From Diploscapter coronatus (Eukaryota; Nematoda; Chromadorea; Rhabditida; Rhabditidae): a DNA stretch of 64,000 bases. Below the pieces are notes generated by a model, which saw only the letters and a list, made by a program, of their open reading frames with translations, was not told the origin of the DNA and did no database searches. The position numbers and the translations under genes are program-made. Below are positions 12,414 through 23,401 of this stretch, piece after piece (the first letter of the stretch is position 1; each line of letters begins with the position of its first letter). Location: positions 71,749,249 to 71,813,248 of the forward strand of contig OZ038423.1 of the NCBI GenBank assembly GCA_964036155.1, given 5' to 3'.

Positions 12414-14355
12414 TTGCGTGATATCTCAGTGTTACAGCACAAAATAATAAAATGAATTTCGCAATTTATCTTGTCTTTTCTGCAAAGTGATGCACGATCA
12501 CGTGGTGGGGGAAGGAATTCCTCGCTATAAAATCGGCAGTGCCATTTTGGGCTCTCTATCTGAATGTGATTATCGAGTGATTTCATTGTTTCATGCAGAC
12601 TACCGAAAATGTTGAATTATTGCTGAATGAGTGAAAACGAGTGATTTCACGTAATGTCTTTATGATATCATTATCTCAAATATAGTCAGATTTTGCAATG
12701 TTCCATTTCTTCCTACGCATTACTATGCAATCACTACCTTACACTAGAAATTTTTTTTATTATAATGTCGCCCTTTTTATTATTATTTTTAACATTTATG
12801 TTTTAGTTAAGTGACGTATAAACTGTTGATTCATAATCCAGACCACGAGGGGCATTTTTCATTATTTTTTATTTCCTTTTCGGATTTTTATTAAAGCACT
12901 TTCTGATAGTTGATCTGATTATGACATTCCAATCTTCATTTGAATATTCGACTAGCTGATACCGCGGACAACTGTTTTTCCTTTGTCTAAATAATTAATT
13001 CTCAATTTTCAAAGCTTCTTCATTTTTCTGTTTTATGCTGCGAGATAGTGTTAGAGAAAAAATGCAGTGATAAATGGTAGAGTTAAATAGGGTGAGAAGT
13101 AAGGGTTGATAAGGTTTGGCTCTTACCTTCTCGGTTTTAATTTCACTTTAGAGTTGAACTCTAATTTGAGCTCAACTCATAACTTTTTTTACGAAGTTAA
13201 CTTCAAAGCTCTGAAAATAGCCATGAAGTTTCTGAAGTTAGCATAACCTAGAATTCCATTCTTCACTAATTGTTCTTCTCTAATTTAAACCATAATCTCA
13301 GATTAAAGTGCAGGACGTTAGACTTTTCACTCATAATCCCAAATAAGCCATTCAATCACCTAATCAGTGAAATTCTTTCCCGCCTTACCTCTCTATCCTC
13401 TTCCCTTCGACCTCTTTCAAAGTCTGCGTATTCATCATTTTCCACGCGCTGCAAATATTCCCAAGTGTTATTGTGTCATTTCGGAATATTGCAAACATTT
13501 CGTTTTCAATTTATATTTTAGGCAGCATTAATATTGGCTGCTAACTTTATTCCTGAAAACGAGTCATTCGAAGTCGATGGTTATTTCTTCGGTTGAAGCG
13601 CCGAATCCGGTTATTGGTAAGCAGGTTTATTTTATCTCTTAACTTATTTACCATTTTGGATCATCTCTGGCTTATCATTATTTATATTTCGCGATTTTTC
13701 GATATTTTTCCATTTCCGCTTCAAATTTTCTTTTCTATTTTTACCTTTCCCGAATTTACAGCTCGCGCTCTAAACTCCGTTTCTAAACATATTCCTATCA
13801 TCTACCGTTTTGCCCGATTTGATTTCTTGCGCTTCTCGTATAATGCGCATGTCAATGCAGCGAAGTGTTGATAAGGATGCAAAATAGCATACAAGTTTAT
13901 GGGGGTAAAAAGAAGCAGAAAGGAATAGCCCGGGACATTTTTAGTGTAGAAAGGCACAACAGGACTCTGTGACTTTCGTCATGCTCTCTCAGTCTTCTCA
14001 GTCCTGTCTTTATTTGGACAAGGTTCGAATTTCTAATTTAATTACCCTCAGCTGGTGTGATTTGTAACGAGTCTAGTTCGATCTGAAATAGGTACCGAAA
14101 TTTAAGCAGCTCATAAAATTTCCCATATTGAAAAATAGAGATAGAAAACAGTTTGAAATATCAGTTTCATATTATGTTTGCAACATCGCTGATCATAAAT
14201 GGGCAGGGCATAGGCGTGAATCGTTAAAAATGGCTATTTTATTTCACACCTCGAAATTACCGGCGCATTCCATTTTATTTGCATTCCTAAATTTTACTAC
14301 CATGAATTTCATGGACTCCATATAAATACGAAAGTTCTCGATAAAACCGAGAATC
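12414..14355. other. AT/T-rich intergenic gap
   Basis: Upstream sequence of the PRR5-like gene. Open frames at 13270-13521 and 13593-13871 are T-rich, lack splice context and resemble no family. No RNA gene or repeat is recognised. Confidence 0.5.
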
Positions 14356-15630
14356 ATGAAAATATTTTTAGGCTTTCGAAAACAAAGTGTCCTACGGAAA
14401 TTGTCATCATTGCCGTTTTTCGAGAAGGCCAATTCTATCATTTCTTCTCCACCCTCGTCACCTAGACCTTCAATAGTTCCAAATAAGGATTCTACTATAC
14501 CGTAAGCAAACTAATAAAATGTCAATTATGAGCCAGTGTTTATTATTATGGCATATTCACATCCTGTTACGCATTTTCAAATTTTGTCATAGCAATTAAT
14601 TTGATCACTTTGTGACGACATAATGAGCAATTCAATAGTAGGAAACTTTTTGAACGACAATAAGTTATCTCTAATTAATTATCTCCAAAAAGCACTCTGA
14701 GATTCCCATTGTTCTCTTTCAGATGCGAACTTCTTATTCTTTCGATTTTGCAAGGATGCCCCTTAACAGTGGAGCAGAAACAACAAGTGATTTATGATAT
14801 TTCAAGAATGACTGAAAGCGAAAAGGACCGAGTCATTCAATTACTCAAGGTAATCATCTTTTACAGATATTCTTTCTCTTCGCAAACCCCCTACTTTTAT
14901 GGGCGTGCTCTTTCCTCCCTCTTTCCAAAAGGAGACAAAGAACACGCCCATCAAATCTTGTGAATTGTCCAACTTCATTTACTCGTGGAACTTCAATAAT
15001 GAAGAATATTTAGGGCAAAGGTGGAGTCATCGAATCTTGTCTGGAGAACAATTTGTGCAAGGCCTACAAATGCAAGTTCAGTGATTTGGACGCGAAATTG
15101 GTCGCGAATAATCCAATCGCCCTTGAAGACATGTGGAACAAGCTATATCAGGATATTCTTCCCTGTCTTCAATCAACGTTATATCCTCTAGAGGTAATAT
15201 AAAAAAAGCATTAATAACCTAACTTTTGCCACTTTTAGAAACACGACGAAGGTTTCAAAATCCGAAAGTCCGTATTGACGATGTTTCGGGAGCATATTTT
15301 AATGAAACTGTTGAGAGACGTGACAAGATCGATACCCGATTTGGATAGGATACTATTCGCCGTTCTGATGGAAAGTGAAGGCGTATCTGCTGAATTCATC
15401 GCTCTGTCAAACAAAGTCACGACTGTTAAAGAGGTAGTAACTTATATTATTGATTAACTTATTCAACTTTTAACTAGATCTATCTTAATTAAGTGATTAT
15501 TGTTTATTTTCAGGGCCCAGTCGAAGGTCCCATAGTGAAAAGCCGTTCGAAAACGTTGCCAAATAATAAAGCCAGCAAAACGGTAACTTGGCAAGACAGC
15601 AGCAGAAAATCCGCGACTTTCTGCCTATAG
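14356..15630 (+). CDS. PRR5: PRR5/Protor-like subunit of TORC2
   Basis: Homologue of PRR5 (Protor), which binds Rictor in mTOR complex 2. About 290 residues, start ATG at 14356. The first exon reads MKIFLGFRKQSVLRKLSS and a Ser/Pro-rich stretch. It joins at 14724 to CELLILSILQGCPLTVEQK, which aligns with the PRR5 helix before the core. The core (GKGGVIESCLENNLCKAYK, MWNKLYQDILPCLQSTLYPL, IRKSVLTMFREHILMKL) follows human PRR5 in order and spacing, including the D-x-L-P-x-L-Q-x-x-x-Y-P centre. The last exon is basic (VKSRSKTLPNNKASKTVTW) and ends at 15630. The long proline-rich tail of human PRR5 is absent. An intron carries a hairpin (14899-14951). PRR5-like proteins are poorly conserved, so the call rests on this pattern. 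Confidence 0.75.
14899..14951. repeat. Intronic hairpin in the PRR5-like gene
   Basis: ATGGGCGTGCTCTTTCCTCC (14899-14918) pairs with 14931-14951 with about 18 matched bases and a 12-nt loop. It lies wholly within one intron. It is compact enough to form in RNA, but the stem is short for a pre-miRNA. Confidence 0.65.
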
Positions 15631-16268
15631 AAAATAGAAACTAGAAACTCATTCTTTCAAGTTCGGAAATTTGGAAAATACACTTTTTCTGGAATATTTA
15701 TGTTTTCCAAATATCCTTTATCCCATGCCCTACTTATAATAATCGACATAATATTCATATCATACGGGTCAAGTCTTCATTCATTTGAATTTGTTATTTC
15801 TGTCATCATATTTGAACGACATTGTAAAAATCGAATTTCAAGTTACAGTAATATTTGGGAAAATAATAGTCCTATTTACGAGTAACAATATTTGGAGGTT
15901 TAATAAAATTATTTGAATTATATGAACAATCACAAAGATGAAGAAATTAAACATAAATTGAAGATCATCGGGAACATTACAAATAGTTGTGTTTTTGTAT
16001 TGCGAAGTCATGAGAGGCATAGACTAGAAATTTAAGATTAAAAATATTATGATTCTGCGAAAGAATTAATATGATGCAAACTGTACGAGATTATACCTGA
16101 TAAGTGAATTATCCGATTTGTTTTGCAAGCTTTGAAATTTCCATCTTTCGACTCCTAAAGAATTCGACACTAATCTATTATCATTGCAATCCGATTTACG
16201 AATTTGCTCTTAGAAATGATAAGAATTTAAATATCTTACAAATAAAGACGCCTACCAAGACGACCAAA
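15631..16268. other. Tail-to-tail intergenic gap
   Basis: 3' flanks of the PRR5-like (+) and Wnt (-) genes. The 98-codon plus frame at 16104-16400 is the shadow of the last Wnt exon plus flank. Nothing else is seen. Confidence 0.5.
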
Positions 16269-18073
16269 TTACAGGCAGAAATGCCGTTCAATAGTCCTTT
16301 GACAGGACTCGCATTCTACTCGACAGCAATAGTAGAATTTGCAGTTGCATTGATCATTAACGATCGAAATTTTGCGAGTAGAGCCCCGGTTGCAACATAG
16401 CTGAATTAATTTTTTTGACAAAATCGCCTATAAAATGATTTTTTGTTTACCAATTGACACCCATCAACGCCTTGCGAAGTAATGTTGCATTCTCTTCCTC
16501 GGGTGCCGAAAATTCCCCTTTTGGGGTCAGCTTCACAGAAATCCGGCGATGGAGTGATGTAGACCAAGTCTGCATTCGTATGTCGTTTGAATTGATTGTT
16601 CTTCATCACAATGCGGGATTTGGCATCGTCTTCAACGACGGCTACCTGTAAACGATTAAAATTCTCAGTATCTTTCAGTCAGTTGAACGAGTAATCACTA
16701 ATATCTGACTAATAATTCAGAGACGCATGAAAGAGAGTAGCAGTCTCACTTCCTCAAGGAAGAGCCTTTTCTCTACGCCCTGGTCTCCGATGTTTATTGT
16801 TTTCAGTTTGCGTTCGTACGAGAATTGGAAAAAAGTGAACAAAAATTTTTTAATGCGCCAACCTCCGAAGCCCCATCGAATTTGTCCTTGATGATGACTC
16901 CGATTTCCCTGAACGGAGGCAGCGCATCCCAGCAGGTTTTCATCTCGCACGATCCACTCATGCCGTGACATTTGCACTCTCTTCGGAGCGATTTCTCTAA
17001 AACCTAAATCTTCAAAATCGTCTACTTCTAGATGTGAATTTTTTTCAAACCTGTCTTCCAGCCCTGTTATTATGCAGATTTATAATCACGGCTTCACTCG
17101 CGTTCTTCGTCTTTTCATCCACGAATTCTCTCGAGATGGCGATTCCATATTGGACGTTGTCGGAGCAGCCTTGGTAGTCGTAATTCGTGCCCTGGAATTA
17201 GTTCATTTTTATCATTTTAGAACTATATTTTACAGGTCCATTAGCCTGAGTGCTTAATGTCGATTGATCGCATCCGCATCGTTCGTTTAGACCGCGAGCA
17301 CAGTCTCGGGTCACTCTGCAATTCAAAGTTAATCTAAAAGAATTAATCAATAAAGAAAGTTAAGTCATTAAGATCAAACTAACAAAATTCCTACACAAAG
17401 AATTATGGATATAGGACGTCTTGTATAGAAGTAAGATGTTGTGCAACAAAAATATAGAAAGCTCCTTCTTAATCTTTGTTTCGAAACGTCCTACTTTTGT
17501 ACAAGACGTCCTACATCCGAATATAATTAGGAAGTCAAACGATAATTTAAATAAAAAGTGGTATGACCTGTAAGCAACTCCCGCCGCAGAAATAGCATGA
17601 ACGAATGCTGACTCCCTCGTGCCCTTCTCAAGAAGAACATCTCCCACAACTTTCAGTGTTATTGGATCGATTATCGTGCAGTTCCACCTCAAATTTTAAA
17701 CTTATTAGATTTAAACTCCGATAAATTAAACCTCCTCTTATTGAATTGAAACTGACATTCAGCGTAGGCACTCTGGGCGCCGTAAGTTACTGAGGTCATC
17801 AAATCGGGATTTTTTCGGCAAAATCTGGAGCAAAATATCATGTTTCGAAAATTTTGGTGCTTGCCTAATTTGTTTCCTCGTAAGGCTCTTCAACTGTTTG
17901 CATGACCATGGTACTCTGTTTCTATCAATTTTTGCTCCAGACAAACCCAATGCTCTGAAATTTATGCAATGATGATATGCTCAATCGACTGCGAATTACA
18001 GCCATGAAATAGCAGAAGTCGTGTAGATGAAGGAAAACCACAACAGCAGAATATTCCGAATATTCATTCTCAT
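16269..18073 (-). CDS. Wnt ligand
   Basis: Secreted lipid-modified Wnt for Frizzled signalling, nine exons. The start at 18073 gives a signal peptide ([20 protein letters not shown]) running into AISWLALG. Successive exons carry [79 protein letters not shown], then [19 protein letters not shown] with the Ser that is normally acylated. Next come [17 protein letters not shown] and [13 protein letters not shown]. The last exon holds the Cys-rich end ([17 protein letters not shown]...HFCL). The usual CCGRGY is CCNRGS. One 40-nt intron (17825-17864) has a clear GC donor (AG|GCAAGC). A foldback sits in the intron at 17318-17571. The CSDN..YG block suggests a Wnt-4/CWN-1-like type, but I do not assign a worm orthologue. 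Confidence 0.93.
17402..17522. repeat. Inverted-repeat element in a Wnt intron
   Basis: Arms of about 45 nt (17402-17447 and 17478-17522) are reverse complements at roughly four of five positions, around a shared core AGGACGTCTTGTA. The loop is 30 nt. It looks like a small palindromic MITE. A 13-nt part (CGAAACGTCCTAC) recurs near 21778, which could be chance. Confidence 0.75.
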
Positions 18074-19653
18074 TCAAAATTCCCAGCTATGAAGTAGGCA
18101 TTTCGAGATAGACAATCCTCATTAAATCTTGGTGAATATTATGAGAAAATCTGAAAATTTATCGTATCTATATCCCGAGAAACAATAAAATAGCATTATG
18201 TCACGATAAACAATCCTAGTAAAATGGAAGTAGCCTACAAAACACAAACCGGATATTGTCACTGAAAAATAGCATCATGAAAGCGACGAAATGATTTCCA
18301 TTTTTCCAAGAGATCTCTAAAACCCGAAGGAAATTCGTGAAAATGATGGAACTCGGATGGGATAGGATTGGACAAATTGCATAATGATTGAGGTTGAACA
18401 GGGGTTTGACAGGGGCTGGGGATATGGATGACTCTCCATCTAACTGCTACAGCAGGAGATAAGACAGAAGCTGTGCAGCTTAGCTCTGTCTCAGTCCGGG
18501 TCTGGGGCTGGGACTGGGCTCTATCCGCTCTTCGCATCCACCCTTCCCTGGGCCGTAAATCACTAGAGAAGGCGAAACAAAGCAGACACCAGAGAGGAGA
18601 GTCGTGAGATAGAAGAATAGGAATAGGGGGGATCTGAAGCTGGATGTCATAAATCTCCATTTCAACCTAATGAATGAATGCAAGGCAGAGAGAAAATTAG
18701 AAACAGTAGGGGAAAAGGACGAGGCAAGTAGAGCAAAATGTGAGTCACTCCGCACAGCTGACCGAGTCATGATTCGATGTGTTATCACTATATTCGGAAA
18801 TGGGTGGAAATTTTGTCTGAGGATGTAAATTGCTACTGACGCAGAATGGTTTTACGACTTAAATTTGTGACTTTTCCGGAAGTTATAAATAAGGATGTTC
18901 GAGAGTGATTTTGAATTATTCTGGATATCTTCGATAAGAGACCGTAAAAATTTTATAATTCGACACTTCATGGTAAACGTAAAAAATCGGTGAATGATGA
19001 AAGTTGGAAATTGGTTAACCGACGAGAGAAAAGTAGCTAAACTTAGCTACTATTCCAAAGTCAATGTACGACGTTACTGGACATAAAATCTAGTAAGTAT
19101 CTTTGAGTGTTTAGTATCTTTTGCCTTTCCCATCCCATTCCAGCGGTGCTGTCTTTGTCTTTATTTTGCATCTTTGACCCTCTTCAATATGCCTTTCTAT
19201 TTCCCCGATTGTAAAAACATTGTCGGTAATTTACGATTTAGGACATTGTGGGGCTGGAGCATTGGATATCCACAAAAGATATGTTTTGGCAAAAGCAAAG
19301 GTTAAGGATGGAGACGTTTGTCTTTGTTTCTGAAAACTATGCCTTTATTGTAAATTTGCCCCTGAATACTAAAAGCCAAAGTCTAAATCATTTGGTATAA
19401 TAAAATTGAGCTTCCCAAAAGTTTTCATTCGAATCCGTCCAAAAATCAACAATAAACACGAGTGAAAAACAAAATGGATTTGTGAAAATTAAAGTGGCGT
19501 CAAGATTACAATAAGACACGATAAAACTGGAGCACTGTTTGAAGAGAAAAGAAATAATGGTTGAATCAAAGCTTACAAGAGATATTTTCAAAGAATGTCA
19601 AAAAACTTTAAATGGCAGTTTCAGTAGCTGCTTTTCAGCTTCCTTTCCATCTT
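18074..19653. other. Gap upstream of Wnt
   Basis: Wnt promoter region and 3' flank of the TEX264-like gene. A GC-richer stretch at 18350-18650 has two overlapping minus frames. One, 18650 to 18480, begins with a hydrophobic leader-like segment (MTSSFRSPLFLFFYLTTLLS) and could be a 56-residue secreted peptide. There is no supporting family or splice evidence. Confidence 0.45.
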
Positions 19654-21582
19654 CTAATCATCCTTCTTATCGCCGGCCGACTGAAATGAGAATATTACGA
19701 AATTATTCCATCAAACTAAAAAGTTGCTCATTCTCTAGCCATAAAATAATAATCAACCGAGAAATTTTGCAATTATTTTGAAATTTCATTATTTCATTCA
19801 CAAGAAAAACTAAAAAGATATTCATATCATTTTCGTTATGTATTCTAGAAGAGTCAACCTTTCTGATAAATAAGAAAATTTTCTGACTAATCTATCATCC
19901 TACATTTAGAATTTCAATCGATTATGACCTAGGTAAAATAAGTCAAAACCTTAAAAAATCAATAAGTTCCGACCTTATCCCCAGCGCCCGAGTTCTCCAC
20001 CTCGATCTCGGCCTCTTCAGCCTGGCTGTCGAACTCCTTCTCTGGCTCGCTCTCGCTCTCGCCTTCAGACGAGTCGAACTTCTTGCGCGCCAATTTCGCC
20101 TCGAGGTCGTCGGTTTCCATATACTGCAAATTGGAATTTATAACATAACAAAATGTTTTAGTCGAAACAAATTCATTTTCGCATATATTTTTAGATTTGA
20201 ATATATTAGAAATTTCTGAAAAAATGCTCGTAAGAAATATATTCAAAAATCTATGTTTAAACCATGTGGGATTTAAATTATACCTGGGGCACGAGGAACT
20301 CCTCGACATGGTCCAGAGGGAAGTGGACGATGACGGTGTCGTCCTCGTAGATCTCCATGCTGATGGAAGTGTCTAGTTTCTGCTGCTGAAAGTGAAAACA
20401 CCAATAAATTTCAAGTTTAACAAAAAATTTACATTAGCGTATTCCATAATTGCAGGGTAGGTCTTGTAGATGAGCGCGAAAATAGACAGGGTTCCAGTGA
20501 AGGACTGTCGAGCTTCCACGGACTTGGAGGTCTGGAATTTGAATTGCTGTTATTTTTTTATTATTTCTTTTTTTAATTTCAAAAATTACAACTTCTTTCA
20601 TTGTTTACGCTAATTATTTTATATTGATTAATAAAAGAAGAGCTGTATGATTTTGATTAAACAATGTTTCCTCAATTTGTCTATGTAATTTTTCGATCAG
20701 TGTATTTTTACGAATAAAATTTGAAATTGAATAAAAATGAAAATTCTCACCTTCGGCAGGATCATCTTCTCATATCCCGCTTCAAGCAAATCCTTCTCGT
20801 AGGTCTCATCCGACTCCTCGATGATGACTCCAGCGGCGGATTGCAGCAGATGGGTGGGAACGGTCTGAAAAACTTGTTAAATAATATTTTAATTTCTTCA
20901 AAAGTGTATGAACGTAGATTTTCTTAAAAATGCACGAAAAGCAATTTTCTAGTTTTTCTTCAAAGCTCAAATTTATAGATTTCATTTTGAAAAAATTAAA
21001 AGTAAAATATGTGTCCAATTATAAATGAAAAGAATATTTTCTCTAAAATGGTTGAAATGAAGTAAAAATTAAAAAATAATAATAATTTCCCGATTAACCT
21101 GCGGATTGCTGTAGTAGATGCCGAAGGGTTTGCCCTTTCCTTCGCCCATTTTCGCGGCGTCAAGCATCAGATTGCTCACATTGGAGTACGGACCGATATT
21201 GTATTTGTAGAAGATTGTTAGCGCCTTATCAATGTACGAGGGAGATTCGGTGACTTCGATCTGAAAATATAAATTCTTGGCAAATTTTAGACATTTAAAA
21301 ATGGTTCAGATCTTTCCTACATTAACATTCATATTTGGAACTTTTGATATTTATAAATTTCAACAATGACATTGCTATTTCTGAAATTCGCTTTTGAAAA
21401 ATAAACACTTAGTGAATTATAGTCAGGAAATTTCAAAATAAAAGTGGAACACTAAATTTATCATTTTTAAATATGAAAATAAAAACTACCTTAGGTGAAG
21501 TGATCCATCCAGCAGCCTTGAACAGCTTGTAGACATAGAAAATGATCGCGACTGAGGCGGCCAACAGCACCAAATAAATCAT
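19654..21582 (-). CDS. TEX264: TEX264-like ER-phagy receptor
   Basis: Homologue of TEX264, a single-pass ER membrane protein that links ER to autophagosomes. The start at 21582 gives an N-terminal membrane anchor (MIYLVLLAASVAIIFYVYKL). The cytosolic GyrI-like domain follows over five exons: FYKYNIGPYSNVSNLMLDA, GIYYSNPQTVPTHLLQSAAG, TLSIFALIYKTYPAIMEYAN and MEIYEDDTVIVHFPL. These align in order with human TEX264. The tail is acidic and disordered (FDSSEGESESEPEKEFDS). The last join is uncertain: I favour splicing at GATAAG|GTCGGA into a 27-nt exon (SAGDKKDD, stop at 19654); without it the protein ends near 19958 (VGTY). No textbook W/F/Y-x-x-L/I/V LC3-interacting motif is visible in the tail. 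Confidence 0.85.
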
Positions 21583-23401
21583 TCTTTCTGAAAATTTCAA
21601 GATTAGCCTAAAATGTCACGATTCTTATAAATTTGAACGCTCTAATGATAAATATTAACGACTATATAAGACTAAAACGGCAGGGAAATGACGATCAACT
21701 AACATTAATCATTTGCGAAGGATTCTAGTGAGTTCAGATTTATGAAACTTGCACGGCCGTATGAACCTTATGCTTCCGAAACGTCCTACGTTTATTCCCG
21801 AAAAAGGAAAATCGGAGTGAAAGTCGAAAAAGAATGAACGAGAATGAGCAATAGTCGCGCTCAATTGCCAAAATGGTAATCAGAGTTTGCACGATTGAGA
21901 ACGATGCACAACGCCGCAGCAAGATTGCCGATGGGCGCGGTTAAGGTCTAATCATAAGGAGCATAGGGCCGTGACGGTGCTTAATAAAAAAAAAAGAATC
22001 GAAAAACCAATAAGAACGAGCAACGATTTTCGAAATAAGAGCACGTGAATTTTAGAAGCGGAAAGAGAAACTCACAAGGGCGGGTAAAGAAAAATAAAAA
22101 AGACCGGGCAAATTTAGCAGCGGAGGCAAATCGTGACAGCTTTTTTCTGCCATCTCCTTCAACATTTCTACCAGTTTGTCCCGTGCTTCACGACCTTGCT
22201 TACCTTCTACCCTTTTCTCCCCTAGCAAACAGTCTTTGTGCGTTTCCTCACTGATTTTTTTTTTGCATTGTTCACCCCCCTCCTTATTTTAGACGAAAAT
22301 ATCGATTATTCGCGATTGATTGATGAAATTGAAGCAACTTGACGTGTCTTTTCGAGTTTCGACACTTTTGGCGGAAGAAAAAAAAATCGCGCGCGAATTT
22401 TCGATCATCAATTCATAAAATTCGCGAACCAAAAATGATCTGGGAAAAATTAAAATTTTCGAAAACCTACGAAACTCCCTCGGCTTATCGAGCAAATGTT
22501 GATATTTTGCGCGAAAGAAGGAATCATGAAAACGAATCGATAAGGGGTGAATAGGGGCGATTCAATAAAAGATAAACAGCTGGCTGATTGAAATATCGAA
22601 AGGGGAGGGGAGGGAAGAAGAGAAAAACATGCCTATTTTTATTTAATTGTAAAAATCGCCATCTTTTCGGGGAAAGTTCATTCATTTTCCAGGAAAAGTA
22701 GGTAAACTTTACAAATTTTTGAAAAATGCCTTTCATCAAAAATCCTACGAAATCACGGAAAACGAACAAATCTAGTGCCTGAGGCTAAATAAAATAAAGA
22801 AAGAAAGTAAAGGGGAAATGGGGGAAGATAAATATTTGCTACAGCTGAAAGAAGATCATGAAAATGGAGAGAAAGAAAAGAGAGAGAGAAAGAAGGAAAC
22901 AAACTAATGCCAGAGAAACTGAAATGACTGCGTGCATGTGTATTTCTGGAGCCAGCTGATCAAGAATGAAATAGCGTTGCAATTTTGGAGAAGTCAGAGA
23001 AAGAAAGGAAACTCGATCTACATTTCTGGTCAACATATGGACATTATACGTTTTAGAAGGGAAATGTCAGTGCCTTTCTAAACTTCAATTTTTGAGGTTG
23101 AAGTTGATCTTTGAAAATTTCGAAGCTTAGGTAAATTGACCTGAAAATTTCAAGTTCCGAGATTACCGTTGAACTTTATGGGTGTTCTGGAAAATTAGGT
23201 GAGTTAAAATAAAAGCAGAGTAAAAGCTAGCTAATGTTGATTTTCTGATTTCTTTTTAAACTCAGCATACTTTTGTTAAAATATATTTTGTGAAACATTT
23301 TAAACTTTCCTAAAACTGCTCGAATTTTTATAGCGGGGAAAATGCGCGAGTGTTTTGATGAAAGACTGATGCTGCTTCGGTTGAATTTCTTATGAAATGG
23401 T
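21583..23401. other. Intergenic gap, purine-rich in part
   Basis: Upstream region of the TEX264-like gene. A GA-rich run lies around 22860-22900. Short open frames here have no family resemblance or splice context. Confidence 0.5.

Noticed and set aside
16717..16977. Extra Wnt exon between the [10 protein letters not shown] and VAVVEDDA exons
   Set aside because: The frame lacks a usable acceptor in the right phase, and Wnt proteins join directly here.
18259..18660. 133-codon open frame (-)
   Set aside because: It overlaps another long frame on the same strand, is Pro/Ser/Arg-rich without a domain, and lies in a GC-skewed stretch upstream of Wnt.
21760..21795. Second copy of the Wnt-intron palindrome
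   Set aside because: Only 13 nt match exactly (CGAAACGTCCTAC), a length expected by chance several times in a window of this size.
22860..22900. GA-rich run as a functional repeat
   Set aside because: Irregular purine run without a stable unit; ordinary low-complexity sequence.
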